Shown here piece by piece: positions 36,020 to 45,756 of a stretch of 64,000 nt of DNA; the first letter of the stretch is position 1, and every line of letters begins with the position of its first letter. The position numbers were made by a program, and so were the translations under genes. The stretch comes from an uncultured Prevotellaceae bacterium (GTDB lineage Bacteria; Bacteroidota; Bacteroidia; Bacteroidales; Muribaculaceae). Location: assembly GCA_905210415.1 (NCBI GenBank), contig CAJLWM010000002.1:1-64000 (forward strand). Direction: 5' to 3'. A model generated the notes under the pieces. The model did not search any database. It saw only the letters and a list, made by a program, of their open reading frames with translations, and was not told the origin of the DNA.

Positions 36020-36241
36020 CTATAAAGTGTTCTGGCGTTTCAGCATATCAATACGTTCTTTGATAAGTTTCTTGGGGAGGCGGTTATTTGAACTTAGAAG
36101 ACGCTCCAATGCGCTAATCATTTCACCGGGGCTAATATCAGTATTATTAGTCAACATATCGGTGAGGAATAATATACCGGAGACTTTTATGTTTTCAAGC
36201 GTAGCCTTTTCCTTCAATTTTTTGTACTTTAACAGACTCAT
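36020..36241 (-). CDS. Small protein of unknown function next to the att-like site
   Basis: 73 residues, Lys/Leu rich, no recognised domain (begins MSLLKYKKLKEKATLE). Its ATG lies inside the tRNA-Met 3' fragment, in the sequence of the anticodon loop read on the other strand. It may be the last remnant of an integrated element that used this site, or not a gene at all. Confidence 0.35.
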   Translation of the reverse strand: MSLLKYKKLKEKATLENIKVSGILFLTDMLTNNTDISPGEMISALERLLSSNNRLPKKLIKERIDMLKRQNTL

Positions 36242-36278
36242 AATCTGGAGGTACCTGGTTCAAGCCCAGGCTGGTCCA
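36233..36278 (+). other. 3' fragment of a tRNA-Met(CAT) gene, att-like site
   Basis: The sequence reads as a tRNA from the anticodon arm to the 3' end: CAGA-CTCATAA-TCTG gives anticodon CAT, then a variable loop, the T arm CCTGG-TTCAAGC-CCAGG and the acceptor strand CTGGTCCA. The 5' half (D arm and acceptor GGACCAG) is absent upstream. Tyrosine-integrase elements leave such 3' halves at one end. The inverted repeat at 36286-36321 and three GTGACC words downstream (36331, 36342, 36561) support an attachment-site reading. Confidence 0.65.
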
Positions 36279-36285
36279 TGCTGAA

Positions 36286-36321
36286 AATCAGGCATTTACA
36301 AACATTTGTAGATGCCTGATT
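36286..36321 (+). other. Long hairpin next to the tRNA fragment
   Basis: AATCAGGCATTTACAAA pairs with TTTGTAGATGCCTGATT over 17 positions with a single T-G wobble and a CA loop. It could be the old tRNA terminator or part of an integrase attachment region. Confidence 0.6.
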
Positions 36322-36350
36322 TCGTTTATGGTGACCTTCAGGTGACCTTT

Positions 36351-36543
36351 TTAACCCCAAATCGGTCATTAGGCCGTAAATGTGAATTATTTTAATACTG
36401 CTTGGCGTCTTTCGTTTTTTATAAGGTATCTTCTGCTTGTTTTTAATTCGCAATAGCTCGCTATTACTCATTAAAAAGCAATCAAAATCTGCGCTTCTAA
36501 AACTCCGAAATCCATCCGAGCCCTACTGACCGAATTGGGTTAA
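36351..36543 (+). repeat. Dispersed ~190-bp inverted-repeat element, copy C
   Basis: Flanked by TTAA at 36351-36354 and TTAA at 36540-36543. Left end CCCCAAATCGGTCATTAGG, right end CCTACTGACCGAATTGGG. It splits a region with GTGACC words on both sides, so it inserted into the att-like arm region. Its partner D lies in opposite orientation beyond the haem operon. Confidence 0.85.
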
Positions 36544-36623
36544 AACCAAACATTGAAAAAGTGACCTTTTGAGATTTAATGCAACTTGAATTATATTGGT
36601 TATAGTTGCCTGTATTCCCATAA

Positions 36624-36658
36624 AAAAAGATGCACCCATAAAAAAGATGCATCTTTTT
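36624..36658 (-). terminator. Terminator of the hmu operon
   Basis: AAAAAGATGCA and TGCATCTTTTT, 11-bp stem; a run of seven T follows in the minus-strand direction. Confidence 0.75.
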
Positions 36659-36697
36659 CATTAGAGAGAAAACTATTATGAATCTTTCGATTCTTTT

Positions 36698-37024
36698 TTA
36701 TTCTGGGACGTAGATAATTTCGCCGTTATCAAGCTCGTAAGCAATACCCACTTTCTTACCTTTTTTGCCACTTTTGTTTGACTGGTCTTCGCTTGGTGTA
36801 TACTTATTAATCTTCTCACCTTCTTTGGTAATGATTTCCATATTGTCCTTTCCAGGGTTCTTTACCATGGTAAAGTCATCCTTGCTTAGCATTTCCGTCA
36901 TATCATAACGAGTGACCAGCGCCACCATCAGTGCTACGGCAAATACCATAGCCACGTCGAACAGGTTGCTTACAACGCTCATTGGATCGTTGTCGTCCTC
37001 TTTGCGCAATAAATTTCTTTTCAT
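36698..37024 (-). CDS. hmuV: HmuV, DUF2149 protein
   Basis: 108 residues with one membrane helix (about 20-38) and a DUF2149-type body (NPMSVVSNLFDVAMVFAVALM near the N-terminus is the family pattern, here DPMSVVSN). It belongs to the accessory membrane set of the hmu haem operon and resembles the small ExbD-like partner of the HmuU channel. Its ATG overlaps the HmuU stop by one base. Confidence 0.82.
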   Translation of the reverse strand: MKRNLLRKEDDNDPMSVVSNLFDVAMVFAVALMVALVTRYDMTEMLSKDDFTMVKNPGKDNMEIITKEGEKINKYTPSEDQSNKSGKKGKKVGIAYELDNGEIIYVPE

Positions 37025-37623
37025 CAGGCATTTCTCTTTTCGTTCAACACTTCAGACAAGAATTCCAGATTGGTCATATCTTGCAGATACCAGCGTTGTT
37101 TTACTTGCTGTGTGATGAAACCAATGGCTGCAGCAAACAGACCAACTACAGTTGTAGCAAAAGCCACCTGCATGTTGTAAGCCATAGAAGCGATATCACC
37201 AGTTGACAGACCTACCAAGGCAGGACCCATAGGAATCAAAGTACCCATCAAACCAAGCATCGGTCCCATCTTGCTCAATGTTTTAGAAGTAGCCAAATCT
37301 TTGTCTGCCAAGATTTCGTAGTCTGCCAGTAGACGGCTAACGTGTGCCGGGCTGTCTTTCTCTTCCATAATCTTGCGGATTGATTTAACAACCAGGGTGT
37401 TTGACTTTTTAGGAAGCCTGTCGGCCAGTGTATCCATATTCTCCGCTGTCAGCGCGTCAAACTCTATACGGAGCAACGCTTCGGTTTTACGGATGGCGAT
37501 GTACTGTCCGAAGAAACTTCCAATCAATAGCAATGAACGGACAAATAAAGCGATAAGCAAAACGATAACAGGAACCAAAAGCCCTGTTGAAATCCAATAT
37601 AGAATGTCGGTTATATAACTCAT
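37024..37623 (-). CDS. hmuU: HmuU, MotA/TolQ/ExbB proton-channel family protein
   Basis: 199 residues with three membrane helices (about 10-35, 115-140, 145-170) and the family core GPMLGLMGTLIPMGPALVGL followed by FATTVVGLFAAAIGF. Such proteins harness the proton gradient to drive outer-membrane import or a membrane-bound enzyme. In hmu operons it is thought to energise the HmuS/HmuR haem steps with HmuV. Confidence 0.88.
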   Translation of the reverse strand: MSYITDILYWISTGLLVPVIVLLIALFVRSLLLIGSFFGQYIAIRKTEALLRIEFDALTAENMDTLADRLPKKSNTLVVKSIRKIMEEKDSPAHVSRLLADYEILADKDLATSKTLSKMGPMLGLMGTLIPMGPALVGLSTGDIASMAYNMQVAFATTVVGLFAAAIGFITQQVKQRWYLQDMTNLEFLSEVLNEKRNA

Positions 37624-37665
37624 GATAATTTAAATTTTGTATGTTAATGCAAAGATGATTTCGTA

Positions 37666-38358
37666 TTATTTCTTGTATGGTTTATTCATTTTATAGCGGC
37701 GTAATGCCAGCCCCATCATACCGCCTACTAATAGCATGACGATAATTCCTACCAAAGCACTCCAGTCTATTTCACTGATACCATTTACAGCCGTACGGCC
37801 ATTTACGGTAGCAACAATACCTAAGATTGCTGTTAATGCGTTGGTTATAAAAAGAAGTTCCAGGCGGATTTCTTTTTCAGGAAGTAACCAGCGAAGTCCA
37901 ATTGTTCCTAATGGAATGAGTACGAGTACCAATGCGGCCATAATCCATGCTACAGTTGCAAAATCTTTTCCAGGGAAAGTAAAGATCAATGCTACCAGCA
38001 TACTGAAAAGAACCGGAAAAATCAGTACGCCAGGAAACCAGCGCAACAACCGGTAGGTCCATAAAGTACGTTTGTTGACAATTCCACCCGTAAGCATGTG
38101 TATAGCCAACATACAGAAAGCCAGTTGAGTACATACCTCTATACTTAGTATTACCGATGTATCTAACATTAATTCCGGATTTGCCAGCCAGTCTGCAATC
38201 TGTGTTTTTGATTGTTCGATAGCGTATGGCCACATATTGCCAACAAACAAGGCGCAGCCCACAGAGGTTACTGCTACTGCCCATCGTTTGCTGTAGGTCT
38301 GCTTCAGCAAAAAGTTGAAGCAGACCAATAAAATCAATATAAGTACAACTGTTTGCAT
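37666..38358 (-). CDS. hmuT: HmuT, integral membrane protein of the haem operon
   Basis: 230 residues with six to seven membrane helices and no enzyme motif (MQTVVLILILLVCFNFLLKQ at the start, KMNKPYKK at the end). It is assigned by its position, 2 bp after hmuS and before hmuU, which is the order of hmuYRSTUV in Porphyromonas and Bacteroides. Its biochemical role is unknown. Confidence 0.78.
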   Translation of the reverse strand: MQTVVLILILLVCFNFLLKQTYSKRWAVAVTSVGCALFVGNMWPYAIEQSKTQIADWLANPELMLDTSVILSIEVCTQLAFCMLAIHMLTGGIVNKRTLWTYRLLRWFPGVLIFPVLFSMLVALIFTFPGKDFATVAWIMAALVLVLIPLGTIGLRWLLPEKEIRLELLFITNALTAILGIVATVNGRTAVNGISEIDWSALVGIIVMLLVGGMMGLALRRYKMNKPYKK

Positions 38359-38360
38359 GT

Positions 38361-41300
38361 TTATTCTTCTTGTTGTTGCTTACGTTTTCGGCGAATAACA
38401 ATGACAATCACGGCAAATACAATGATTACCGCTACTGCCACCATCGTATTGTTCAATAGATTGGTATATTCTTCGCTTTCAGATATAGACATTTCCTGTT
38501 TTTTCATAACCATGCCTTTGTCTGCTTTTTCTGTTACCTTCTCGCGTACATCTTGAATCTTTTCCTTATAAGCCTGTGCGCTTTGAGCATCGGTATTCTG
38601 TGCAATGAAGTCGCGTAACTTAGCGTTGTCGCATACAAAGCCTGAGCATCCTGCGTTATACTTATTAACCAGTTCTGTGTGCAATTTAGCAATTTCTTTC
38701 AATTGCTCTCTGCTTGCTTTCCACATTCCCTTACGAGCAGTTTCCATCATAACGGCTGTCATTTCTTGCAGAGCAGCAGGGTTCTGGTTTTCGAAGAACT
38801 CCTTCACACCCAGATTGAATTTATCTTTAACATAAACGTTATAGATTTCATCCCACATCTCTTTATCGATAGCCTTTGGTTTCATTACGTTCCATCCGTA
38901 GGTGTTACGAACGATTTCTGCAAATCCACCCGCTGCACTGGCTTCACCCTTCATCTTTTCGCGGATGTAGTTAGGGTTGAAGATGGTAGTACGGCTTTCA
39001 ACACCGATGGCTTCTTTCACTTCTTGCATGCGAACATTGTTACGGTTACGGTAGTCGCTCAAGTAAGCATCCGGATCCTTACCGGTAACATTACGAACAG
39101 CCAGGTTCATACCACCCATAAATTCGTATACGTGGTCAAGACTTAAAGCACCCCAAGTGTTGCTCTGACGTGGTTGGATAACGGCATCGGTACGTGTTAA
39201 GGCAGCTTCGAAAGCAAACTGCTTGAAAACTTCCCAATTCTTTTCGCTACCGTAGTATGCACCCATGTTGTTCAGGTAAGTGTCGGCAATTTCCTTTTCG
39301 CTTTCCCAACGATCGCCAGCTTCTACCATACCTTGAATTCCTGTGCCATAACAGCCATTCATACCACCGAATACACGGAAGGAAGCCATTTCACGAGCAT
39401 CTTTTGGAGTCAAGCCCTTTTCAATCAAGGTACGTTCGGCTTCTACTACACCGGCAGATACCATGTTTTCGAACTCATCGTTCTTAGCAGCTGCAGCCAT
39501 TTCAACTGCACGGTTGATCAAGAACAAACGAGACGCAGCCAGATCGCGTAACTGACCACTGGTTTGAACGACTACATCGATACGAGGACGACCTAATTCT
39601 TTAGAAGGAATCAGACGGATATCGCTTACACGTCCGAATGCATCGCGAATAGGTTCAACACCTAGCATATATAGAATCTGTGCAATAGTAGCACCTTCTG
39701 TTTCAATGAATTCACCACTCCATAAGGTATAGCTAACCTTGCGAGGAATAGAGTCGTTGTGGCGTTTCTTATACAGATTAATCGTATTGTTTGCCAAACG
39801 GATACCTTTTTCCCAAGCAGCTTCTGAAGGAGTAGCTTCGGCATTGATAGAGTACAAGTTACGACCTGTAGGTAATGTATTAGGATTAGCAATAGGGTCG
39901 CCACCAGGTGATGGCTTGGTGTAACCACCATTCATACCGTTAATTAGGCTAGCCAATTCTATCTCTGGACTTTCTTTCAAAGCCTTACGATAGTTGTGTA
40001 CATTCTTTATGGCACGTTCCACCTCCATGATAGCAGTTGCTTTTGTAATCTGCTCTTTGGTGTACTCTTTTTTCTTCATCATCTTCTTCTTCATCATCAT
40101 GGCAGCCATACCGCCTTTCTTAGCAGTATTTTTGTCGCCGGCTTTTGCTGTATTGGCTTTGCTGTCAGACATGCCTTTCATGCCGCCCATCATACCACTT
40201 TTGCCATCTTCAGACTCTTCGGCAGCTGCCATCATCATGGCCATCATGCCATCAGGGTTGCTGCGTGATTTGTCAATCTTACGAGCCTCTTCTAATTCTT
40301 CTTTCGTGATATGAGCTGTTTGCATTACCATTTCATCGTTACATGAATGAGGTGATGCCAACAAGCGAGTTACCAAGGCACGAGCAGGGTTCAAATAGCG
40401 GGCAGTGAATATGCTGCGGTGTTTCTCTACTTGCGGTGCTGCCTTACCATTCAACTTGTCGAGGGCCAACACGCTGTAAGCGATTGGTTCAACAGACATG
40501 GCATATACACTTGATTGGATACGGATATCTTCGTAAGGAATACCCATGGTGTAAAGCTGACCTGTAACCTTTTCGTTTGCTAATTCTTCAGCAAAGCTTT
40601 CGATACGTGCTACTTCATCTTCTGCATATGGTTTTCCCTTGATGCTATCTAGTTCCAGTTCGCGGTGAATACCCATTTTCATGGTATATTCTTTCACTTT
40701 TAAAGAAGCCTTATCTAAAGTTGCTTGTGTGTGATTTCCTTCACCCAGTAAGTTATTGTAATTTTTGATAGCTTCATTCAGCTCACGATAAATACCTCTA
40801 ACGTTACTTTCCATGAAAGGAGGAGTAAGGTATGACTGCAAACCTGCGTAAGAACGACGCTTGGCAATGATACCTTCTCCTACATTACCGATAGAGTATA
40901 TATAGAAGTGAGGCAATGCACCAACCAGGCGGTCGGGCCAGTCTTTCTGACAAAGTGCAACCTGTTTCTTTGGAGTAAATTCCAAACTACCATGCGTACC
41001 GAAGTGAATTATAGCATCGGCTTTAAATCCAAATTGAGTCCACAAATACGAAGCAATATAAGTATGTGGAGGTGCAGCATTGGTTCCGTGTACAATTTTG
41101 AATGAGTTAGAACCTGCACCCGCTGCATTCTGCGGAAGAACCACAACATTACCAAATTTCAAACGGGCAACTCCTAAACGGCCGTCTTCAGTAGTCATGT
41201 ACTGACCAGGGAATTCGCCGTTAAGTGCTACCACTTCTGCATATTTTTCAGGACGAATGGTTGCTTTTACCCAACCTTCATATTGTTCTTTTGTAATAAG

Positions 41301-42611
41301 CTCCGGCTTGCCATTTTTCATAAATTTGGTGAAAGCACCTTCTGCATAAGCATTGAATACAGCACCTTGGGCTTGAATCATTTCGCCCAATTCTTTATGG
41401 CTCTTTGGTAAATTGTCTACGCGATAGCCTTCTTCTTTCATACGGACCAGCAGGTTGTATAAAGAAGGTACTACTTCCATACCGGCAGCAGCCAACGCAT
41501 TTTGACCAGGACCTTTATAGTAATAGATAGCTACACGCTTTTCTGAATTTGGTTTGTGCTTCAGGCTGATGTAGTTGTTTACACTCTTTACAAAAGTTTC
41601 TAATCGTTCTGGAATGGTATACGATTCTTGCATACCATCTTCATCCAAGCGATGTCCAAACAAAACAAATGGGCGCAGTGCACCATCAATTTCTGGAGTA
41701 ACTACGCTCTGCGACAAGAAACCACCGTTCATGCCCATTGGGTCGTTTTCCCATTTGTCTACCAAACGGTTCACGTTCAATGGAGAGAATAATGGAATAT
41801 TTTGTTTTGTCAGATAGTCTACCATATAGTCTCCCATACGACCATGTGCCATATTGATGACAGCCGACGCTTTGATAGAGTCAATGTGATGTTTGCAAAC
41901 AAACTTTCTCATTGAACGAATAGGATAGACCACGTTACCGGTTTCTTCTAATTTGGCAATCAGGTCGGTTGGTTCACCCATCTGGCCCGTTACTACAATG
42001 CCAGGGGCATTCTCTTTCCAAAGATTATTCTCTTTCAAGAACTTATGATAATCGGCAATAGTATTGAAACCTAAAGGGTCTTCTTCTGGTTTCTTAGGGT
42101 CGATATGGTAAATCATATCGTTGGCAGCTTCAACAACCATTTCTGGTTCTGCTATATTGAATATCTTTTTGTCGATATCCTTTCTAACATAGTTCAGCAA
42201 ACTGCGGTAGTTTCTACGTCCTCCGTTACTCAAGTACTTGCGTAAAGAGTCTGCAGCAACAGAATCCACAGAACATATGTTGTTCATCGGATTAGTAATG
42301 GCTGTAGTCAAGACAGGTAAACCATTATCGGCAGCTTTCTTGATTACGGCACGCTGATCTTCTGTAATGCGTAATCCCATGGCATTGATAAAAATCATGT
42401 CATAGTCGTTCAGTTTGTCGAGCTCATCTGTACTAACTTCTTCAATCTTGATGGAGCTGTTGGTGTTTGCTTTCGAGATATGTCCCAAAGCAATCACCTG
42501 ATAGTTGATGAATCCCACCTTTGTAGTGCTGGCGAAAACGTGCCACACTACAAAAGCAATCAGAGCTACAACAGCTATTGAGCCTCCAATTAAAAGGTTC
42601 TTCTTTTTCAT
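38361..42611 (-). CDS. hmuS: HmuS, CobN-like chelatase-family protein
   Basis: 1416 residues related to the CobN/BchH large chelatase subunit, with membrane anchors at both ends (about 6-26 and 1385-1405), so it is held at the membrane. CobN-type blocks include FGTHGSLEFTPKKQVALCQKDWPDR and FPLP-like GVARLKFGNVVVLPQNA. In hmu operons HmuS acts on haem taken up by HmuR and is proposed to remove the iron. Residues about 775-855 form an unusual Met/Lys/Gly-rich low-complexity insert (for example MAAMMMKKKMMKKK), probably a flexible linker. Confidence 0.9.
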   Translation of the reverse strand: MKKKNLLIGGSIAVVALIAFVVWHVFASTTKVGFINYQVIALGHISKANTNSSIKIEEVSTDELDKLNDYDMIFINAMGLRITEDQRAVIKKAADNGLPVLTTAITNPMNNICSVDSVAADSLRKYLSNGGRRNYRSLLNYVRKDIDKKIFNIAEPEMVVEAANDMIYHIDPKKPEEDPLGFNTIADYHKFLKENNLWKENAPGIVVTGQMGEPTDLIAKLEETGNVVYPIRSMRKFVCKHHIDSIKASAVINMAHGRMGDYMVDYLTKQNIPLFSPLNVNRLVDKWENDPMGMNGGFLSQSVVTPEIDGALRPFVLFGHRLDEDGMQESYTIPERLETFVKSVNNYISLKHKPNSEKRVAIYYYKGPGQNALAAAGMEVVPSLYNLLVRMKEEGYRVDNLPKSHKELGEMIQAQGAVFNAYAEGAFTKFMKNGKPELITKEQYEGWVKATIRPEKYAEVVALNGEFPGQYMTTEDGRLGVARLKFGNVVVLPQNAAGAGSNSFKIVHGTNAAPPHTYIASYLWTQFGFKADAIIHFGTHGSLEFTPKKQVALCQKDWPDRLVGALPHFYIYSIGNVGEGIIAKRRSYAGLQSYLTPPFMESNVRGIYRELNEAIKNYNNLLGEGNHTQATLDKASLKVKEYTMKMGIHRELELDSIKGKPYAEDEVARIESFAEELANEKVTGQLYTMGIPYEDIRIQSSVYAMSVEPIAYSVLALDKLNGKAAPQVEKHRSIFTARYLNPARALVTRLLASPHSCNDEMVMQTAHITKEELEEARKIDKSRSNPDGMMAMMMAAAEESEDGKSGMMGGMKGMSDSKANTAKAGDKNTAKKGGMAAMMMKKKMMKKKEYTKEQITKATAIMEVERAIKNVHNYRKALKESPEIELASLINGMNGGYTKPSPGGDPIANPNTLPTGRNLYSINAEATPSEAAWEKGIRLANNTINLYKKRHNDSIPRKVSYTLWSGEFIETEGATIAQILYMLGVEPIRDAFGRVSDIRLIPSKELGRPRIDVVVQTSGQLRDLAASRLFLINRAVEMAAAAKNDEFENMVSAGVVEAERTLIEKGLTPKDAREMASFRVFGGMNGCYGTGIQGMVEAGDRWESEKEIADTYLNNMGAYYGSEKNWEVFKQFAFEAALTRTDAVIQPRQSNTWGALSLDHVYEFMGGMNLAVRNVTGKDPDAYLSDYRNRNNVRMQEVKEAIGVESRTTIFNPNYIREKMKGEASAAGGFAEIVRNTYGWNVMKPKAIDKEMWDEIYNVYVKDKFNLGVKEFFENQNPAALQEMTAVMMETARKGMWKASREQLKEIAKLHTELVNKYNAGCSGFVCDNAKLRDFIAQNTDAQSAQAYKEKIQDVREKVTEKADKGMVMKKQEMSISESEEYTNLLNNTMVAVAVIIVFAVIVIVIRRKRKQQQEE

Positions 42612-42632
42612 TTATTTGCAAATAAGTAGTTA

Positions 42633-44867
42633 TTATAGTTTAAATAAGTCTGCAATGTTGATGCTAACAGAACCAACACAGCTGATACCCTTCTGAGGAA
42701 CCTGTACTACAGCGTCGGCAGAAGTGTCTTTGTGGTTGAATAAGTTGTCTACCATGAAACCGCAGGTAATACCTCTTGGCATTTGTAATGTCAAGTTTAA
42801 AGAACACATGGTACGAGGATTGTATGTAACGTACGACATCTGGTCCTTTTCTGAATCGTAGCTATACGTATCCAATTTAGAACACCACTGTCCGTTCAAG
42901 GTAATTGTACCTGTTACTTTTTTGAACTTCTTGGTGTAAGAGGTATTGAAAGTAATGCTATGAGGACGAACGTATGACATGTTTTTGCCTTTGAATTCAG
43001 AATAGTCGTCCACAAATGCATAAGAACCTGTCATTGATAAACCGAACTTATATTTCATACGAACGATAGCTTCAACACCTGTAGTATACGCTTTATCGGT
43101 ATTCTCATAGATCATATCGTTTCCATTTGGATGGTCCACCATGGTAATCTTATCGTGGAAACGGTTGTGATAGGCAGAAACAGAGGCATTGAATCCACCC
43201 TTGTTGAATTCGGCCGATGCATTGACCTGGTGGCTCTTTTCAGCTTTCAGATCTTCGTTACCATAGATAATGAACATACCCAAACCACCCATATCGTATT
43301 CCGAATACAATTCTTTCAAAGATGGCGTACGGTATCCCTGTGCATAACCGGCACGGAATGTCCAAGGTTTACCTAAATGATACATCATAGAAAGTTTTGG
43401 AGTGATGTGGAAAGGATATTCATCTTCATGATCAGCACGTACACCTAAGATTACACTGAAATCATCAGTAACCTTCCAGTCGTCTTGTGCATAGAAGTCC
43501 AGGTGCTTGCGGTCAAAGTGAGACGAGTCGCGCATCATGTAGTGTTTCATATACTCTATTTCGCCTTCAGTACCGGCACTGATGGAGTGATTGCCAAAAG
43601 TAGCCGTATAGTTCAAACGCAGTGTCTGCTGGCGATGGCTGAAGTCGGTAGAAGTACTGTCTATTTCCCAATAATTCTGCTTCTTGTCGTAACGGTCAAA
43701 GATGTACGAAAGGTCTAATTGCTGGTTGTCTGCAATCAAGTACTTCATTTTACCTCCTAGTGTATAGTCCACATAGTTTTCGCGGAACTTCTTGCCATTG
43801 CGTACATCTCGTTTGTTATGGTAAAGAGTACCTTTTACCTCTGCACTCAATTTATCAGTAAATGAATAGCCGAATTTCTGAGAAGCATCCCAAATCTTAT
43901 AACCATAGATGGTTGTCTTGTAGGCGCGGTCTTGCTTCGTTTGCTCAGAGCCATCGGGTAAGATGGTAGTAATATCCTTACCTTCAGTATCGCCAATGGT
44001 ATAGGTATCTCTGTGGCGGAAACCTACAGTGGTGTAGGTAGAATAACGGCTCTTCTTTGCACCGATAGAAGCCGAATAGTTTTCGCCGTTGATACCAGCA
44101 TAGCGGGCACTTACATTTCCGGAGAACGGACGGTTGGCCGATTTGGTAATGATGTTGATAACACCACCCAGTGCATTCGACCCATAGAGGGTAGATGCTG
44201 CACCACGTACTACTTCAATACGCTCAATGTCATCTACATTAAAACGAGAGAAGTCTACATTCTTTGCTGCGCCTTCGCCCGAAACACGTTCGCCATCAAC
44301 CAAGAACATGATATAGTCACCACCTACACCTTGATAAGTAATGGTAGGAGCCTGACTCATGCTATTGTAACCAATCTGTATACCAGGCAATTCATATTGC
44401 AACAATGTTTGAAAATCCTGTGGATTAACACGTTTGATGTCGGCACTAGAGATTACGCGGGTTATGACAGGAATCTCTTTCAGTGGTTTTTCAACACGTA
44501 CACCGGTTACCACCACTTCGTCAATCAAATTGTCTGATGGCTCCATACGCACCACAATGCGTTTCTCGTTATCTGTTATGGTTTCAACAGACTGCGTTTT
44601 ATAACCAATAAAGCTAACCCGCAAAGTCTGCCTTCCTGCATTTCGTAAGATGATGTCGAACTCACCTTCTGTGTTGGTACCGGCTCCGATGGTAGTACCC
44701 ACCACTACCACAGTAGCACCAGGCATGGGCAACCCTTCTTCATCTATAACTTCCCCTTTGATGCTATGTTTAGCTCCTTCTCCCTCGTTGGGTTCGATAC
44801 CAAAAACGGTAGCCGGAGCTACCGTTAAGAGTACTATGAATATACAAAAAAATCTTTTCACATTCAT
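42633..44867 (-). CDS. hmuR: HmuR, TonB-dependent haem receptor
   Basis: 744 residues: signal peptide (about 1-23), a CarboxypepD_reg-like domain (35-110, IKGEVIDEEGLPMPGATVVV), a TonB-box-like EVVVTG at about 122, the plug domain (LLQYELPGIQIG, RGAASTLYGSNALGGVIN) and a 22-strand-type barrel ending in ADLFKL. It imports haem across the outer membrane with TonB energy. Its ATG overlaps the HmuY stop (TAATG), so translation of the two is coupled. Confidence 0.92.
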   Translation of the reverse strand: MNVKRFFCIFIVLLTVAPATVFGIEPNEGEGAKHSIKGEVIDEEGLPMPGATVVVVGTTIGAGTNTEGEFDIILRNAGRQTLRVSFIGYKTQSVETITDNEKRIVVRMEPSDNLIDEVVVTGVRVEKPLKEIPVITRVISSADIKRVNPQDFQTLLQYELPGIQIGYNSMSQAPTITYQGVGGDYIMFLVDGERVSGEGAAKNVDFSRFNVDDIERIEVVRGAASTLYGSNALGGVINIITKSANRPFSGNVSARYAGINGENYSASIGAKKSRYSTYTTVGFRHRDTYTIGDTEGKDITTILPDGSEQTKQDRAYKTTIYGYKIWDASQKFGYSFTDKLSAEVKGTLYHNKRDVRNGKKFRENYVDYTLGGKMKYLIADNQQLDLSYIFDRYDKKQNYWEIDSTSTDFSHRQQTLRLNYTATFGNHSISAGTEGEIEYMKHYMMRDSSHFDRKHLDFYAQDDWKVTDDFSVILGVRADHEDEYPFHITPKLSMMYHLGKPWTFRAGYAQGYRTPSLKELYSEYDMGGLGMFIIYGNEDLKAEKSHQVNASAEFNKGGFNASVSAYHNRFHDKITMVDHPNGNDMIYENTDKAYTTGVEAIVRMKYKFGLSMTGSYAFVDDYSEFKGKNMSYVRPHSITFNTSYTKKFKKVTGTITLNGQWCSKLDTYSYDSEKDQMSYVTYNPRTMCSLNLTLQMPRGITCGFMVDNLFNHKDTSADAVVQVPQKGISCVGSVSINIADLFKL

Positions 44868-45526
44868 TATTTTGACATATATTCGTAAGCGAACTTAACA
44901 GCCTTTTTTCCAGCACCGTTCAAATGATCAGAGAATTTCAATTTAGCCCAGTTGCCATTTGCGCATTTTACAATGTAAACATTATCTGTAATAGTATACT
45001 CGAATGGAGGCATTTTGCCAGTAGGAGTTTTAGTAATCCATTTGCACAATTCAGCATTCAAGGTACCATCAGCATAACCTACCTGGCCTTTCATCATGTT
45101 AGACATGTCGACAATCAGTTTCTTGTCTTCTGCTTTCACTGTATGGTCTTTTACAAAGCCTGTAGTAGGAAGAGTAACCACTTCCTTAAAATCTTTAAAT
45201 GAAGTCTGAACAGCTTCGCTATTGTTTGTGCGAATTTCGTATTGGTGGATAGCGATATCCCATTCTGTTGGAACTTCGCCGTTTATTTCAGGATTTTTGG
45301 TGTCTGCAATCTCGGTTTTATCAGTGATGTATTTCCAAGGGCCTTCTACAGTTACATTCTTAACATCGCCTGTTCTTAAATTAATGTAAGACCATTCTGC
45401 ATAATTGCACAGAACTTCCATGTTCTTTACACCTTTTGAGGTTGGAGGCTTTACATCGTTACCGTCACTGCAAGCTGCTGTGCACAATGTGATTGCAGCC
45501 ATTGCCAAGAAATTTTTTACTTTCAT
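44867..45526 (-). CDS. hmuY: HmuY, haem-binding lipoprotein
   Basis: 219 residues with a lipoprotein signal (LCTAAC, Cys about residue 19). The rest matches the HmuY family: NYAEWSYINLRTG, WDIAIHQYEIRTN and the late FEYTITDNVYIVKCANG stretch. HmuY is exposed on the outer surface and hands haem to HmuR. It is the first gene of hmuYRSTUV, as usual. Confidence 0.9.
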   Translation of the reverse strand: MKVKNFLAMAAITLCTAACSDGNDVKPPTSKGVKNMEVLCNYAEWSYINLRTGDVKNVTVEGPWKYITDKTEIADTKNPEINGEVPTEWDIAIHQYEIRTNNSEAVQTSFKDFKEVVTLPTTGFVKDHTVKAEDKKLIVDMSNMMKGQVGYADGTLNAELCKWITKTPTGKMPPFEYTITDNVYIVKCANGNWAKLKFSDHLNGAGKKAVKFAYEYMSK

Positions 45527-45560
45527 AAACTATACCTTTATTAATTTGTTTTTTTTGATG

Positions 45561-45568
45561 CAAAGGTA
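45561..45568 (-). promoter_or_regulatory. -7 box of the hmu operon
   Basis: TACCTTTG on the minus strand, 35 bp before the hmuY ATG. A CAAA/TTTG candidate -33 at 45596-45599 is spaced slightly too far (27 bp). No Fur-type palindrome was recognised. Confidence 0.45.
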
Positions 45569-45756
45569 TGTACTGCGAAAATAAGGAGCAATACTCAAAA
45601 ATAATGAAATTTTAGTACTGTATACATAGCATAATACAGAATTCTATGAATACCTGAGATTTATTATATTTATAGAATATTCAGGTGAAAGGGACAATTT
45701 ATACTAGATTTTTGCGATTCGAGCAGATCTGTAGGGCTGGAAAAGAGTATTTTTTT

